Source of the DNA: Castellaniella sp040276065
Lineage (GTDB): Bacteria; Pseudomonadota; Gammaproteobacteria; Burkholderiales; Burkholderiaceae_B
Direction: 5' to 3'
Length of the DNA stretch: 64,000 nucleotides
Assembly: GCF_040276065.1 (NCBI RefSeq)
Contig: NZ_JBELOI010000011.1
Span: 1-64,000 of the forward strand
In this document: in pieces, positions 54,146-62,307 of the stretch
Position numbering within the stretch: position 1 is the first letter of the stretch
Layout of the letters: every line of letters begins with the position of its first letter
The notes under the pieces: generated by a model
Seen by the model: the letters and a program-made list of their open reading frames with translations, nothing else
What the model was told of the DNA's origin: nothing
Databases searched by the model: none
Translations under genes and position numbers: made by a program

Positions 54146-55348
54146 ATGAACGAGATTCTCCACTTCCTGCAGGGCGGCCTGCTGCACCTGAACGCCTGGG
54201 AGTTGATAGCGGTCACTTTGGTGTTGACGCACATCACCATTGCGGCCGTTACGATTTTTCTGCACCGCAGCCAGGCGCACCGCGGCGTGGATCTGCATCC
54301 GGCGGTCATGCATTTCTTCCGATTCTGGCTGTGGCTGACCACCGGCATGGTGACCAAGGAATGGGTGGCCATCCACCGCAAGCACCATGCCAAGTGCGAA
54401 CGCCAGGGGGATCCGCACTCGCCCGCGGTGTTCGGCCTGTCGCAGGTGTTCTTTCGCGGCGCCGAGCTGTATCGCGCCGAGGCCTCCAATCCCGAGACCT
54501 TGGCGCGTTTTGGCCACGGCACGCCTGACGACTGGCTCGAGCGCCGGTTGTACACGCGCTACAGCCTGCTGGGCATCCTGATCATGCTGACTGTCGATCT
54601 GGCCTTGTTCGGCGTGATCGGCCTGACGGTGTGGGCGGTCCAGATGGCCTGGATTCCGTTCTGGGCGGCCGGCATCGTCAACGGCCTGGGTCATGCCTGG
54701 GGCTACCGCAACTATGCCTGCCCGGACGACAGCACCAACGTGTCGCCCTGGGGGCTGCTGATCGGCGGCGAGGAACTGCACAACAACCATCACGCCTACG
54801 GGACCTCGGCCAAGTTCTCGACCAAATGGTATGAGTTCGACCTGGGCTGGACATATATCCGCATGCTGCAGGCCGTGGGCCTGGCGCGGGTGCGCAGGGT
54901 CGCGCCGCGCCTGCGCCTGCAACCGGCCGGCGCCGTGCCGATCGAGTCGCTGGACGCGGCGCATCTGCAGGGGATCATCGCCCATCGCTACGAGGTTCTG
55001 GCGCGCTACAGCCGGGTCCTGAAAAAGGCCGTGGCCCGCGAGCTGGCCAGTGTCCGGCGTCGCCAGGGCGAGTGGCGGCTGCTGCGCCGCTGCCGCAAGT
55101 GGCTGCTGCACGAGGACCCTGACCTGGCGCCGGCGCAGCGCGCCGAGGTCGATCGCGCCCTGGCCATGGCGCCGGCGCTCTCGACTCTGGTGCAGATGCG
55201 CGGCGAGCTCACGGCCCTGTGGGAGTCCTCCAGCGCCAGCAGCGAGCAGTTGCTCGCCGACTTGCGCGCCTGGTGCCTGCGCGCCCAGCAAAGCGGCATC
55301 GAGGGCCTCGAACAATTCTCGTTCCGTCTGCGCCGCTACGCCGTATGA
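54146..55348 (+). CDS. Fatty acid (acyl-CoA) desaturase
   Basis: 400 aa di-iron membrane desaturase that introduces a double bond into acyl chains. The three His boxes HRSQAHR, HRKHH and HNNHH are intact, with four helices around them. After the third box a 140-residue, Arg/Ala-rich helical extension reaches the C-terminus, longer than the minimal delta-9 enzymes. The ATG at 54146 gives MNEILHFLQGGLL; the upstream ATG at 54092 is rejected. It overlaps uvrD by ATGA. Confidence 0.9.
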   Translation: MNEILHFLQGGLLHLNAWELIAVTLVLTHITIAAVTIFLHRSQAHRGVDLHPAVMHFFRFWLWLTTGMVTKEWVAIHRKHHAKCERQGDPHSPAVFGLSQVFFRGAELYRAEASNPETLARFGHGTPDDWLERRLYTRYSLLGILIMLTVDLALFGVIGLTVWAVQMAWIPFWAAGIVNGLGHAWGYRNYACPDDSTNVSPWGLLIGGEELHNNHHAYGTSAKFSTKWYEFDLGWTYIRMLQAVGLARVRRVAPRLRLQPAGAVPIESLDAAHLQGIIAHRYEVLARYSRVLKKAVARELASVRRRQGEWRLLRRCRKWLLHEDPDLAPAQRAEVDRALAMAPALSTLVQMRGELTALWESSSASSEQLLADLRAWCLRAQQSGIEGLEQFSFRLRRYAV

Positions 55349-57654
55349 TCGATGGTCTGAACGAGCGGCAGCGCGAGGCCGTCACGCAGCCGGCCGCGCA
55401 TGCGCTGGTCTTGGCCGGGGCCGGCAGTGGCAAGACCCGGGTGCTGACCACCCGCATGGCGTGGCTGATCCAGACCGGGCAGGCCAGCCCCTATGGGCTG
55501 CTGGCCGTGACTTTTACCAACAAGGCCGCGCGCGAGATGCTCGCGCGCCTGTCGGCGCTGCTGCCCCTGAATACGCGCGGGATGTGGGTCGGCACTTTTC
55601 ATGGCCTGTGCAATCGGCTGCTGCGCGCGCATCATCGTGACGCCGGCCTGCCGCAGACCTTCCAGATCCTCGACAGCGCCGACCAGCTCTCGGCCATTAA
55701 GCGCATGATCAAGGCGGCGGGCATCGACGATGAGCGTTTCCCGCCGCGCGATGTCCAGCGCATGATCAATGGCGCCAAGGAGGACGGCCTGCGCCCCAAG
55801 GATCTGGATGTACGCGATCCACAGGGCCGTCGTCTGGCGGACCTGTATCAACGCTACCAGGATCAATGTGAGCGCGAGGGCGTGGTCGATTTCGGCGAAT
55901 TGCTGCTGCGCGCCTACGAGCTGCTGCAGCGTGAGGCGCCGATCCGCGAACACTACCAGCGCCGCTTCCAGCACATCCTCGTGGACGAATTCCAGGACAC
56001 CAACGTACTGCAATACCGTTGGCTGATGCTGCTGGCCGGGGCGCACACCCCGGTGTTCGCGGTCGGCGACGACGATCAGTCGATCTATGCGTTTCGCGGC
56101 GCCAACGTGGGTAATATGGCCGATTTCGAGCAGCGCTACGCGCTCGGCAATGTGATCCGCCTCGAACAAAACTACCGGTCCCACGGCCACATCCTGGACG
56201 CCGCCAACGCTTTGATCGCGCACAATACCCACCGCCTGGGCAAAAACCTCTGGACCGAACAGTCCGAGGGCGAGCCGCTGCGCGTGGTCGAGCAGGCCTC
56301 GGATGCCCTCGAGGCGCAATGGCTGGTCGACGAGATCCGCGCCCAGATCCGCGAGGGGCGTGCGCCGCACCAGATTGCCGTGCTCTATCGCAGCAACGCC
56401 CAGTCCCGGCCCATCGAGCACGCCCTGTTTTCAGCGCGCGTGCCGTATCGCGTCTATGGCGGCCAGCGTTTTTTCGAACGCCAGGAGGTCAAGCACGTCC
56501 TGGCGTATCTGCGCCTGATCGACAATCCGCACGACGACACGTCGTGGATGCGGGTGGTCAACTTGCCGGCGCGCGGCATCGGCGCGCGCACGCTCGAGCA
56601 GCAAGCCGATCTGGCCGCACAGTATGGCGTCAGCCTGGCCGGCGCGGTGCCGTATGTGGCGGGTAAGAGCGGCGCCAATCTGGCGCGTTTCGCGGCCCTG
56701 ATCCAGGGCATGGCGCACGAGGCACAGTCCCTGGACCTGCCCGAGCTCATCGGCCACGTGGTGCATCACAGTGGGCTCGAGGCGCATTACCGCGCGGATC
56801 GCGAGGGCCAGGACCGGCTGGACAACCTGCAGGAATTGGTCAATGCGGCCGCGGCCTTCGTTGCCGAGGAAGGTGTTCAGGGCCTGGCGGCCGGCCGCAT
56901 TCCCGATACCGGGGGCGGCGCGCGCCTCTCACCGGATGCGGCTGCTCTTGCCGCGGATCCGGCCTTCGGGCCCGGGGCGGAACCACCGCCCGCCGTCATG
57001 TCGCCCTTGGCGGCATTCCTCAGTCACGCCTCGCTCGAGGCCGGCGACAACCAGGCCCAGGCCGGCGAGGACGCGGTGCAGTTGATGACGGTCCATGCGG
57101 CCAAGGGGCTGGAATTCGACGTGGTATTCATCACGGGCCTCGAAGAAGGCCTGTTTCCCCACGAGAACAGCCTGCTCGATGCGGGGGGCCTCGAGGAGGA
57201 GCGCCGCCTGATGTACGTGGCCATCACCCGCGCGCGCGAGCGCTTGACGCTGACCCTGGCCCAGAGCCGCATGCTGCACGGCCAGACGCGCTATGCCATG
57301 CGCTCGCGTTTTCTCGAGGAAATTCCCGAGGGGCACCTGAAATGGCTCACGCCCCGCGCGCGCCAGACGTCCGATCGGCCCGCCTGGAGCGGGGCGTTCC
57401 GGCGCGGTGCGGGCTGGCATGCCGAGGGCGGCAGCGCCTTTGCGCCGCGCGAGCCGCGCACGGCCTCGAGCGGGGTGATGGTGGGCGATCAGCGTTTTCG
57501 CGTCGGCCTGGGCGTGCGCCATGCCCGCTTCGGCGAGGGGATCGTGGTGAGCCTCAGCGGCTCGGGGCAGGAAGCCCAGGCCCGGATCGAGTTCCGCGAT
57601 GCGGGCGCAAAGACCCTGGCCCTGGGCGTGGCAAAGCTCGAGATCCTCGACTAG
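55345..57654 (+). CDS. uvrD: DNA helicase II, UvrD/Rep family
   Basis: 769 aa superfamily 1 helicase for mismatch and nucleotide-excision repair. Motif I is LAGAGSGKTRVL (residues 24-35), motif II VDEFQDTN, motif III GDDDQSIYAFRGA, then VYGGQRFFERQEVKH, MTVHAAKGLEFDVVF, and VAITRARE near 620. The C-terminal part ends in a Tudor-like VGLGVRHARFGEGIVV module used for RNA polymerase contact in UvrD. A Pro/Ala-rich stretch at about 515-560 is a longer linker than usual. It starts within the desaturase stop. Confidence 0.95.
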   Translation: MIDGLNERQREAVTQPAAHALVLAGAGSGKTRVLTTRMAWLIQTGQASPYGLLAVTFTNKAAREMLARLSALLPLNTRGMWVGTFHGLCNRLLRAHHRDAGLPQTFQILDSADQLSAIKRMIKAAGIDDERFPPRDVQRMINGAKEDGLRPKDLDVRDPQGRRLADLYQRYQDQCEREGVVDFGELLLRAYELLQREAPIREHYQRRFQHILVDEFQDTNVLQYRWLMLLAGAHTPVFAVGDDDQSIYAFRGANVGNMADFEQRYALGNVIRLEQNYRSHGHILDAANALIAHNTHRLGKNLWTEQSEGEPLRVVEQASDALEAQWLVDEIRAQIREGRAPHQIAVLYRSNAQSRPIEHALFSARVPYRVYGGQRFFERQEVKHVLAYLRLIDNPHDDTSWMRVVNLPARGIGARTLEQQADLAAQYGVSLAGAVPYVAGKSGANLARFAALIQGMAHEAQSLDLPELIGHVVHHSGLEAHYRADREGQDRLDNLQELVNAAAAFVAEEGVQGLAAGRIPDTGGGARLSPDAAALAADPAFGPGAEPPPAVMSPLAAFLSHASLEAGDNQAQAGEDAVQLMTVHAAKGLEFDVVFITGLEEGLFPHENSLLDAGGLEEERRLMYVAITRARERLTLTLAQSRMLHGQTRYAMRSRFLEEIPEGHLKWLTPRARQTSDRPAWSGAFRRGAGWHAEGGSAFAPREPRTASSGVMVGDQRFRVGLGVRHARFGEGIVVSLSGSGQEAQARIEFRDAGAKTLALGVAKLEILD

Positions 57655-58427
57655 CGCCCGCGTGCCCAGCGCCGGTGCAGCTTTTGCGCAACGGTATCCA
57701 GCATGAAGCCCAGCGCGCCGATCAGCACGATCACGGCCATCAGCTCGGAGTAGGCCAGGCGGTCGCGGGTATCCAGAATAAAGTATCCCAGGCCCGAGCT
57801 GACGCCCAGCATCTCGCAGGGCACGAGAATGATCCATACGATGCCGATGGCCAGGCGCAAGCCCGTCAGGATGTGGGCCATCGAGCCCGGCAGCACGATG
57901 CGCCAGAGGATTTCGCGGCGGGTGGCGCTCAGGCTTTGGGCCAGCATCAGCCAGCGGGCATCGAGCTGCCGCACGCCGGCGCTGGTGTTCAGGATGATGG
58001 GCCAGACCGCGGCGAAGCTCAGCAGGAAGTAGATCGGCGCATCGCCGATGCCGAACAGCATGACGGCAATCGGCATCCAGGACAGTGGCGAGATCATCCG
58101 CAGGAACTGGAACGCCCCGCTGGTGCCCGATTCGAGCTTGCGCGAGGACCCGATGGCCAGCCCGATGGGGATGCCGAACAGCAGGGCCCAGAACAGGCCG
58201 ACCGCGACCCGGCGCAGGCTCACCAGCGTGTGCACGGTCAGCTCATTGCCGATGATCAGGTCGCTCAGGCTCGAGAGCGCCATGCCCGGCCCGAACAGAC
58301 GCGCCATGCCCTGGTCCTGGCCCATCAGGGCGATACCGCCGGCCCACAGGATCAGCAGGGCCAGCAGGCCGCAGGCGCTCAGGGCGAGGCGGCGGCGGAT
58401 GGGAAGGGCGGCTATTCGGCTGTTCAT
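57651..58427 (-). CDS. ABC transporter permease, NitT/TauT (SsuC/TauC) type
   Basis: 258 aa with about six membrane helices. The coupling segment ATRREILWRIVLPGSMAHILTGLRLA near residue 175 is the EAA loop of this family. It is the last gene of the five-gene operon, overlapping the binding protein gene by one base and converging on uvrD with a four-base overlap of stops. The family imports sulfonates, taurine, nitrate, or aromatic and pyrimidine compounds; the ligand is unknown. Confidence 0.9.
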   Translation of the reverse strand: MNSRIAALPIRRRLALSACGLLALLILWAGGIALMGQDQGMARLFGPGMALSSLSDLIIGNELTVHTLVSLRRVAVGLFWALLFGIPIGLAIGSSRKLESGTSGAFQFLRMISPLSWMPIAVMLFGIGDAPIYFLLSFAAVWPIILNTSAGVRQLDARWLMLAQSLSATRREILWRIVLPGSMAHILTGLRLAIGIVWIILVPCEMLGVSSGLGYFILDTRDRLAYSELMAVIVLIGALGFMLDTVAQKLHRRWARGR

Positions 58428-59644
58428 CAGGTCACCGAGAAGGTTTCTGTGCGGGTAAAGGATTCAGGCAGCCCGAAGGTGGCCATGCCGCCGGCCGCCT
58501 GGATCGCCTGCTTGACGTAGCGGTCGTCGACCAGATCGCGAGCTGCAAAGGCCGGGTCCAATTCCTGGAGGAAATCGTTGCGGCCCAGAACGTAGGTCGT
58601 CTTCAGCAGTTCAACCAGCTTTTCGGTATAGCTCGGGAACGGGTAGGGCTGGAAATCGATGCGTTTTTCCCGCCAATCGGGGTGGCGGATGGCTCCGGTT
58701 CTGGCGTATTCCGCGTCCAGTTCGGCCGAGGGCAACAGCACCCGCCCCAGCGTCTCGCGGGTGTGTGGCGTGTAGTCGGCGGCGTTGTCGCGCGACAGGA
58801 TGTCCACCGCCTCGGCGCGATGGCCGCGCGTCCAGATCTGCGCCTGGACGATGGCGTTGACGACCTTTTGCGACCAGTCGGGGCGCTCTTGCAGATCGCG
58901 CTCGTGCATGGTCACCACGCAGCAGGCGTGGTTGCGCCAGACATCGCCCGTGAAGCGCCAGACCTTGCCGACCTTGAGCAGTTCGGCCATGGCATTGAAG
59001 GGTTCGGCCACGATGTAACCCGAGATGCGGCGCGACCCGAGGGCCGGCAGCATGTCGCCCGGCGACATGACCACGAGCTTCACCTGCTTGGCGCCGGGTT
59101 CGCCTTCGCTGATGGACTCCAGCCCGGCATGCCGCAGGATGCGCTGCAGGACGATGTTGTGGACCGAATACCAGAACGGGATGGCAACGGTGGTGCCGCC
59201 CAGGTCCTCGATCTTGCCGATATCGGGCAGGACGGTGAGGCAGGATCCCTCCATGTGATTCCAGGCCACCACCTTGGCGGGGGAGCGGCTGCCGTAGCGC
59301 GACCAGATCGTCATCGGCATGAGCAGGTGCACCAGATTCACCTGACCCGCGAGGAAGGCCTCGACGATCTGCGACCAGCTACGAAAACGCCGCGGCTTTT
59401 CGACTTGCAGGCCCTGCGCCTCGAACAGCTTGTTGTGGTGCGCGACCAGCAGCGGCGTGGCGTCCGTGATGGGCAGGTAGCCGATGCGCACGGGTGCGTC
59501 GGGCTCGGCGGCGCGCGCCGCGCGGCCCGCCTGCAGCAGGGGCAGGGCGCCGGCAACGGTGAACAGCGATGACAGTTTCAGGAATTGGCGGCGGCGCGCC
59601 AGGGTGCCCTCTTCGGGGCCGCAGCACAGATCGAGCAGTTTCAT
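58427..59644 (-). CDS. ABC transporter substrate-binding protein, NitT/TauT type with Tat signal
   Basis: 405 aa. The N-terminus has a twin-arginine-type signal (ARRRQFLKLSSLFTVAGALPLLQAG at 16-40, of which RRRQFLK is the core), preceded by 16 residues with CC. The mature domain is NMT1/SsuA-like (RIGYLPITDATPLLVAHHNKLF). Tat export suggests folding in the cytoplasm, although no cofactor motif is seen. It is the fourth gene of the operon. The ligand is unknown; its family includes sulfonate and nitrate binders. Confidence 0.88.
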   Translation of the reverse strand: MKLLDLCCGPEEGTLARRRQFLKLSSLFTVAGALPLLQAGRAARAAEPDAPVRIGYLPITDATPLLVAHHNKLFEAQGLQVEKPRRFRSWSQIVEAFLAGQVNLVHLLMPMTIWSRYGSRSPAKVVAWNHMEGSCLTVLPDIGKIEDLGGTTVAIPFWYSVHNIVLQRILRHAGLESISEGEPGAKQVKLVVMSPGDMLPALGSRRISGYIVAEPFNAMAELLKVGKVWRFTGDVWRNHACCVVTMHERDLQERPDWSQKVVNAIVQAQIWTRGHRAEAVDILSRDNAADYTPHTRETLGRVLLPSAELDAEYARTGAIRHPDWREKRIDFQPYPFPSYTEKLVELLKTTYVLGRNDFLQELDPAFAARDLVDDRYVKQAIQAAGGMATFGLPESFTRTETFSVT

Positions 59645-59666
59645 TGGTTTCGGGTTCTTTGTGGTT

Positions 59667-60491
59667 TCAGGTTCTTCGGGTTGGGCGCGTGGCGCGCAGT
59701 TTCTGGACGATTTCGATGCGGATCGCGGTCAGGCGCGGGTCGACCTCGTCACGGGGGTGCGGCTGATCGATCGCCCATTGGGCGATCAGGCGACCAGGTT
59801 GCCCGCTGATCAGCAGGATGCGGTCGGCCAGGATCAAGGCTTCGTCGATGTCGTGGGTGACGAGGATCGCAGCCGTGCCGTGGCGTTGGTTGATGCGCAG
59901 CAGCAGGCCCTGCATTTCCTCGCGGGTCACTTCGTCCAGAGCGCTGAAGGGTTCGTCCAGCAGCAGGATCTCGGGCTCCCGCGCCAGCGTGCGGGCGAGC
60001 GCCGCGCGTTGGGCCATGCCGCCCGAAAGCTCATCCGGATAGCGTTTGCGCGCCGTGACCAGGTCCACCTCGGCGATGGCGCGGTCGGTGCGCCTGGCCC
60101 GCTGCGCGGCGTCCAGGACAGGCTGGTGCTTGAAGTCCAGCCCGAAGCCGACGTTCTCCTCGAGGGTCAGCCAGGGCAGCAGGCTGGGGTCCTGGAACAC
60201 GAACCCCAGCCGTGGGTGCGGACCGCGCAGGACCTGGCCATCGACCTGGACTTGACCGCGCTCGGCCTTCTGCAGGCCGGCCAGCACGCGCAGCAGCGAG
60301 GACTTGCCCACGCCGCTGGGGCCCAGGATCGCGACGATTTCGCCGCGCCGCAAGGCGAGCGAGAATTCGTGCAGCACGATCAGAGGCGCATCGTGCGGTC
60401 GTGGGTAGCTCAGGACGATGTCCCGGGCCTCCAACAGCGCGGCGTGCACGTGCGCGCCGGAGCGTGCAGGGTCGATCGACAGCGTGTCCAT
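59667..60491 (-). CDS. ABC transporter ATP-binding protein, SsuB/TauB type
   Basis: 274 aa. Walker A GPSGVGKSS, Q-loop VFQDPSLLPW, signature LSGGMAQRAALARTL and Walker B ILLLDEPFSALD are in order. VTHDIDEALILADRI is the switch region. It lies 22 bp before the binding protein gene and 4 bp after the flavoprotein gene, so it belongs to one transcript. Confidence 0.94.
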   Translation of the reverse strand: MDTLSIDPARSGAHVHAALLEARDIVLSYPRPHDAPLIVLHEFSLALRRGEIVAILGPSGVGKSSLLRVLAGLQKAERGQVQVDGQVLRGPHPRLGFVFQDPSLLPWLTLEENVGFGLDFKHQPVLDAAQRARRTDRAIAEVDLVTARKRYPDELSGGMAQRAALARTLAREPEILLLDEPFSALDEVTREEMQGLLLRINQRHGTAAILVTHDIDEALILADRILLISGQPGRLIAQWAIDQPHPRDEVDPRLTAIRIEIVQKLRATRPTRRT

Positions 60492-60495
60492 GGCG

Positions 60496-61602
60496 TCAGG
60501 CGGCTTGCTGTTCTTCTAGCGCATGGATTTCCTTGCGCAGGTGCTTGAGGGCCGGGGTGACGATGGCGACAAACAGGGCCTCGCGCAAGCGGCGCTGGGC
60601 CGGGTGGCGCATCAGATAGCCCTTGGCGCCGGCGTGCAAGGCGGCGGATTGCGCCGCCCGCAGGGTCAGCTCGGAGGCGTGCGCCCGGGCGCGCAGGATG
60701 TCCAGCGGCCGGGCCGCGGCATCCAGATCCGCCAGCGCGCCGGCGGCATCCCGCAGCCCTTGCAGCTCGGCCTCCAGCGTCCCGGCCTGATCGTCCAGGA
60801 ACCTGTTGACGTGGCCGAGCGCTCCGTTGCTCTCGCGGATGATCCGCAGGCAGGCTTCGGCGATCCCCAGGCCGATGCCGATCTGCGTGAGCACGAAGCC
60901 GGGCTTGATCCGCAGGATGTAGTCTTTGAATTGCGCCGGGTGGGCGATGACGTCGTGCGCAGGGATGAAGGCGTCCTTGAGGCGCACGTTGAAAGTGCCC
61001 GAGCCCGCCAGCCCCGCGAAATCCGGGCAGTCGTGCAGGATCAGGCCGGGCGTGCCCGGAGGCACGGCGAACATGATGTAGCCGTCGTTCTCGACCTGGG
61101 CGGCGACGATGATCAGGTGGCCTTCGCCGATGTTGGACACCCAGGGCAGCGAGCCGCTGACGCGGTAGCCGTCGCCCTCGCGGCGTCCGCGCAGGTTGAT
61201 GCGCTCGATGCCGGCCAGGTGCTTGACCGCGTTCGACATGCCGGTGCCCGCCAGCAGTTCGCCGGCGGCGATCGGACGCAGATAGCGCTCGCGCGGACCC
61301 GCATTGGACGAGTGCAGCAGGTACCAGGCGCAGGCCGATTGGCACCAGGCGAGGAAGGCCGTCGAGCCACAGGCGTGGCCGACCAGGGCGATCGCTTCGA
61401 TCTGCGCGGCCAAGCCCTGGCCTTGGCCCCCATGGGCCCGGGGGATGGCGGCTGAGAAACCGCCCAGGCGCCCGAAGGCATGGAGGAATTCGTGGGGATA
61501 CAGGCCTTCGCGGTCGATGGCCTGCGCCTGCGGGGCAAGCGATTCCCGAACTAGGGTTTCGAGGGATTCGCTTTGCGCCGCGGACAGTCGTGCGGTGCTC
61601 AT
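60496..61602 (-). CDS. Acyl-CoA-dehydrogenase-fold flavoprotein lacking the catalytic Glu
   Basis: 368 aa of the acyl-CoA dehydrogenase superfamily: helical N-terminal domain with PRAHGGQGQG, a middle beta domain (GTGMSNAVKHL, SGSLPWVSNI), and a helical C-terminal domain ending LHAGAKGYLMRHPAQRRLREA. Where acyl-CoA dehydrogenases have the catalytic Glu of the YEGT motif, this protein has Thr349 in AIVTPAL. No alternative Glu is visible in the helix used by isovaleryl-CoA dehydrogenase. This fits better a flavin-dependent monooxygenase of the DszC/SfnB type or a related oxidase than a dehydrogenase. GGAGA precedes the ATG at 61602. It is between the AhpD-like and ABC genes. Confidence 0.82.
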   Translation of the reverse strand: MSTARLSAAQSESLETLVRESLAPQAQAIDREGLYPHEFLHAFGRLGGFSAAIPRAHGGQGQGLAAQIEAIALVGHACGSTAFLAWCQSACAWYLLHSSNAGPRERYLRPIAAGELLAGTGMSNAVKHLAGIERINLRGRREGDGYRVSGSLPWVSNIGEGHLIIVAAQVENDGYIMFAVPPGTPGLILHDCPDFAGLAGSGTFNVRLKDAFIPAHDVIAHPAQFKDYILRIKPGFVLTQIGIGLGIAEACLRIIRESNGALGHVNRFLDDQAGTLEAELQGLRDAAGALADLDAAARPLDILRARAHASELTLRAAQSAALHAGAKGYLMRHPAQRRLREALFVAIVTPALKHLRKEIHALEEQQAA

Positions 61603-61619
61603 GGCGGGCGTCTCCGGGA

Positions 61620-62162
61620 TCAGGCGAAAGCCTGGAGTTCTGGGTTGATTGGGGTCTTGGCCAGGTTGTTGGCGTAGTTGCACAGCGTGGCGAGGCTCAC
61701 GCCCAGCACCACGTCCAGGGCGTTGGTTTCCGTATAGCCGGCGTCTTTGAAGACGGCGATGGCTTCGTCCGGGACTTGGCCCTTGTGTTCGAGCACGCTC
61801 AGGGTGAAGCGTGCCAGGGCGTCGAGCTTGGGGTCGGACAGCCCCTGGATATTGCGCAAGGCCTCCACGAGGGGCTCGGGAAGCTGCAGCTTTTTATAGG
61901 CGATCTTGGTGTGGCCCGCGACGCAGAAGCCGCAGCCGTTGTAGGTCGCCGCCGTGATCTGGACGACTTCGCGTTCGGTGGGCGTGAGGCTGTTGCGGCC
62001 GTTGATGGCGCCCACGACCTGGTAGGTCTCGAGGGCGGTGGGGGCGTTGGCCAGCACCCCCAGCAGATTCGGCAGGAAGCCGTTGGCTTGTTGCGCGGCG
62101 CGCAGACGGTCTTGCGCATCGGCATGCGCGGTTTCGACGGATTGGATGGTGAGGCGGCTCAT
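61620..62162 (-). CDS. AhpD-like / carboxymuconolactone decarboxylase family protein
   Basis: 180 aa. The AhpD-type active site is present: Glu in TPTEREVV (63 or 65), Cys77 and Cys80 in GCGFC, and His84 in VAGH. Such proteins act as alkylhydroperoxidases or thiol-disulfide partners. It is the first gene of the five-gene operon, 17 bp before the flavoprotein gene. A second ATG at 62171 would add MPI; neither has a strong ribosome binding site. A role in removing peroxide made by the flavoprotein is possible but inferred. Confidence 0.88.
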   Translation of the reverse strand: MSRLTIQSVETAHADAQDRLRAAQQANGFLPNLLGVLANAPTALETYQVVGAINGRNSLTPTEREVVQITAATYNGCGFCVAGHTKIAYKKLQLPEPLVEALRNIQGLSDPKLDALARFTLSVLEHKGQVPDEAIAVFKDAGYTETNALDVVLGVSLATLCNYANNLAKTPINPELQAFA

Positions 62163-62200
62163 GATCGGCAAACTCGGAATGAAAGTTAAAACGCTTTTTC

Positions 62201-62206
62201 ATTCTA
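62201..62206 (-). promoter_or_regulatory. Candidate -10 element of the five-gene operon
   Basis: TAGAAT on the minus strand is 39 bp before the first start codon. The base at the -35 position (TTCGGT at 62224-62229) is a poor match and overlaps the ATACCG arm of a dyad, as expected of a regulated promoter. Confidence 0.35.
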
Positions 62207-62221
62207 GGGACGCCGTTCTCC

Positions 62222-62244
62222 ATACCGAACGAATATAACGGTAT
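62222..62244. promoter_or_regulatory. Inverted repeat ATACCG-N11-CGGTAT, candidate operator
   Basis: ATACCG at 62222-62227 and CGGTAT at 62239-62244 are perfect inverted arms around an AT-rich centre. A partial copy ATGGTAT lies at 62258-62264. The position, upstream of the five-gene operon and overlapping its -35 region, suggests a regulator binding site; no regulator gene is adjacent. Confidence 0.45.
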
Positions 62245-62307
62245 TAGATTATTCAGGTCTGGAATATGATGGTATTGAGTGATTCGTCCGGGCCTGGCCG
62301 CCGGGAC

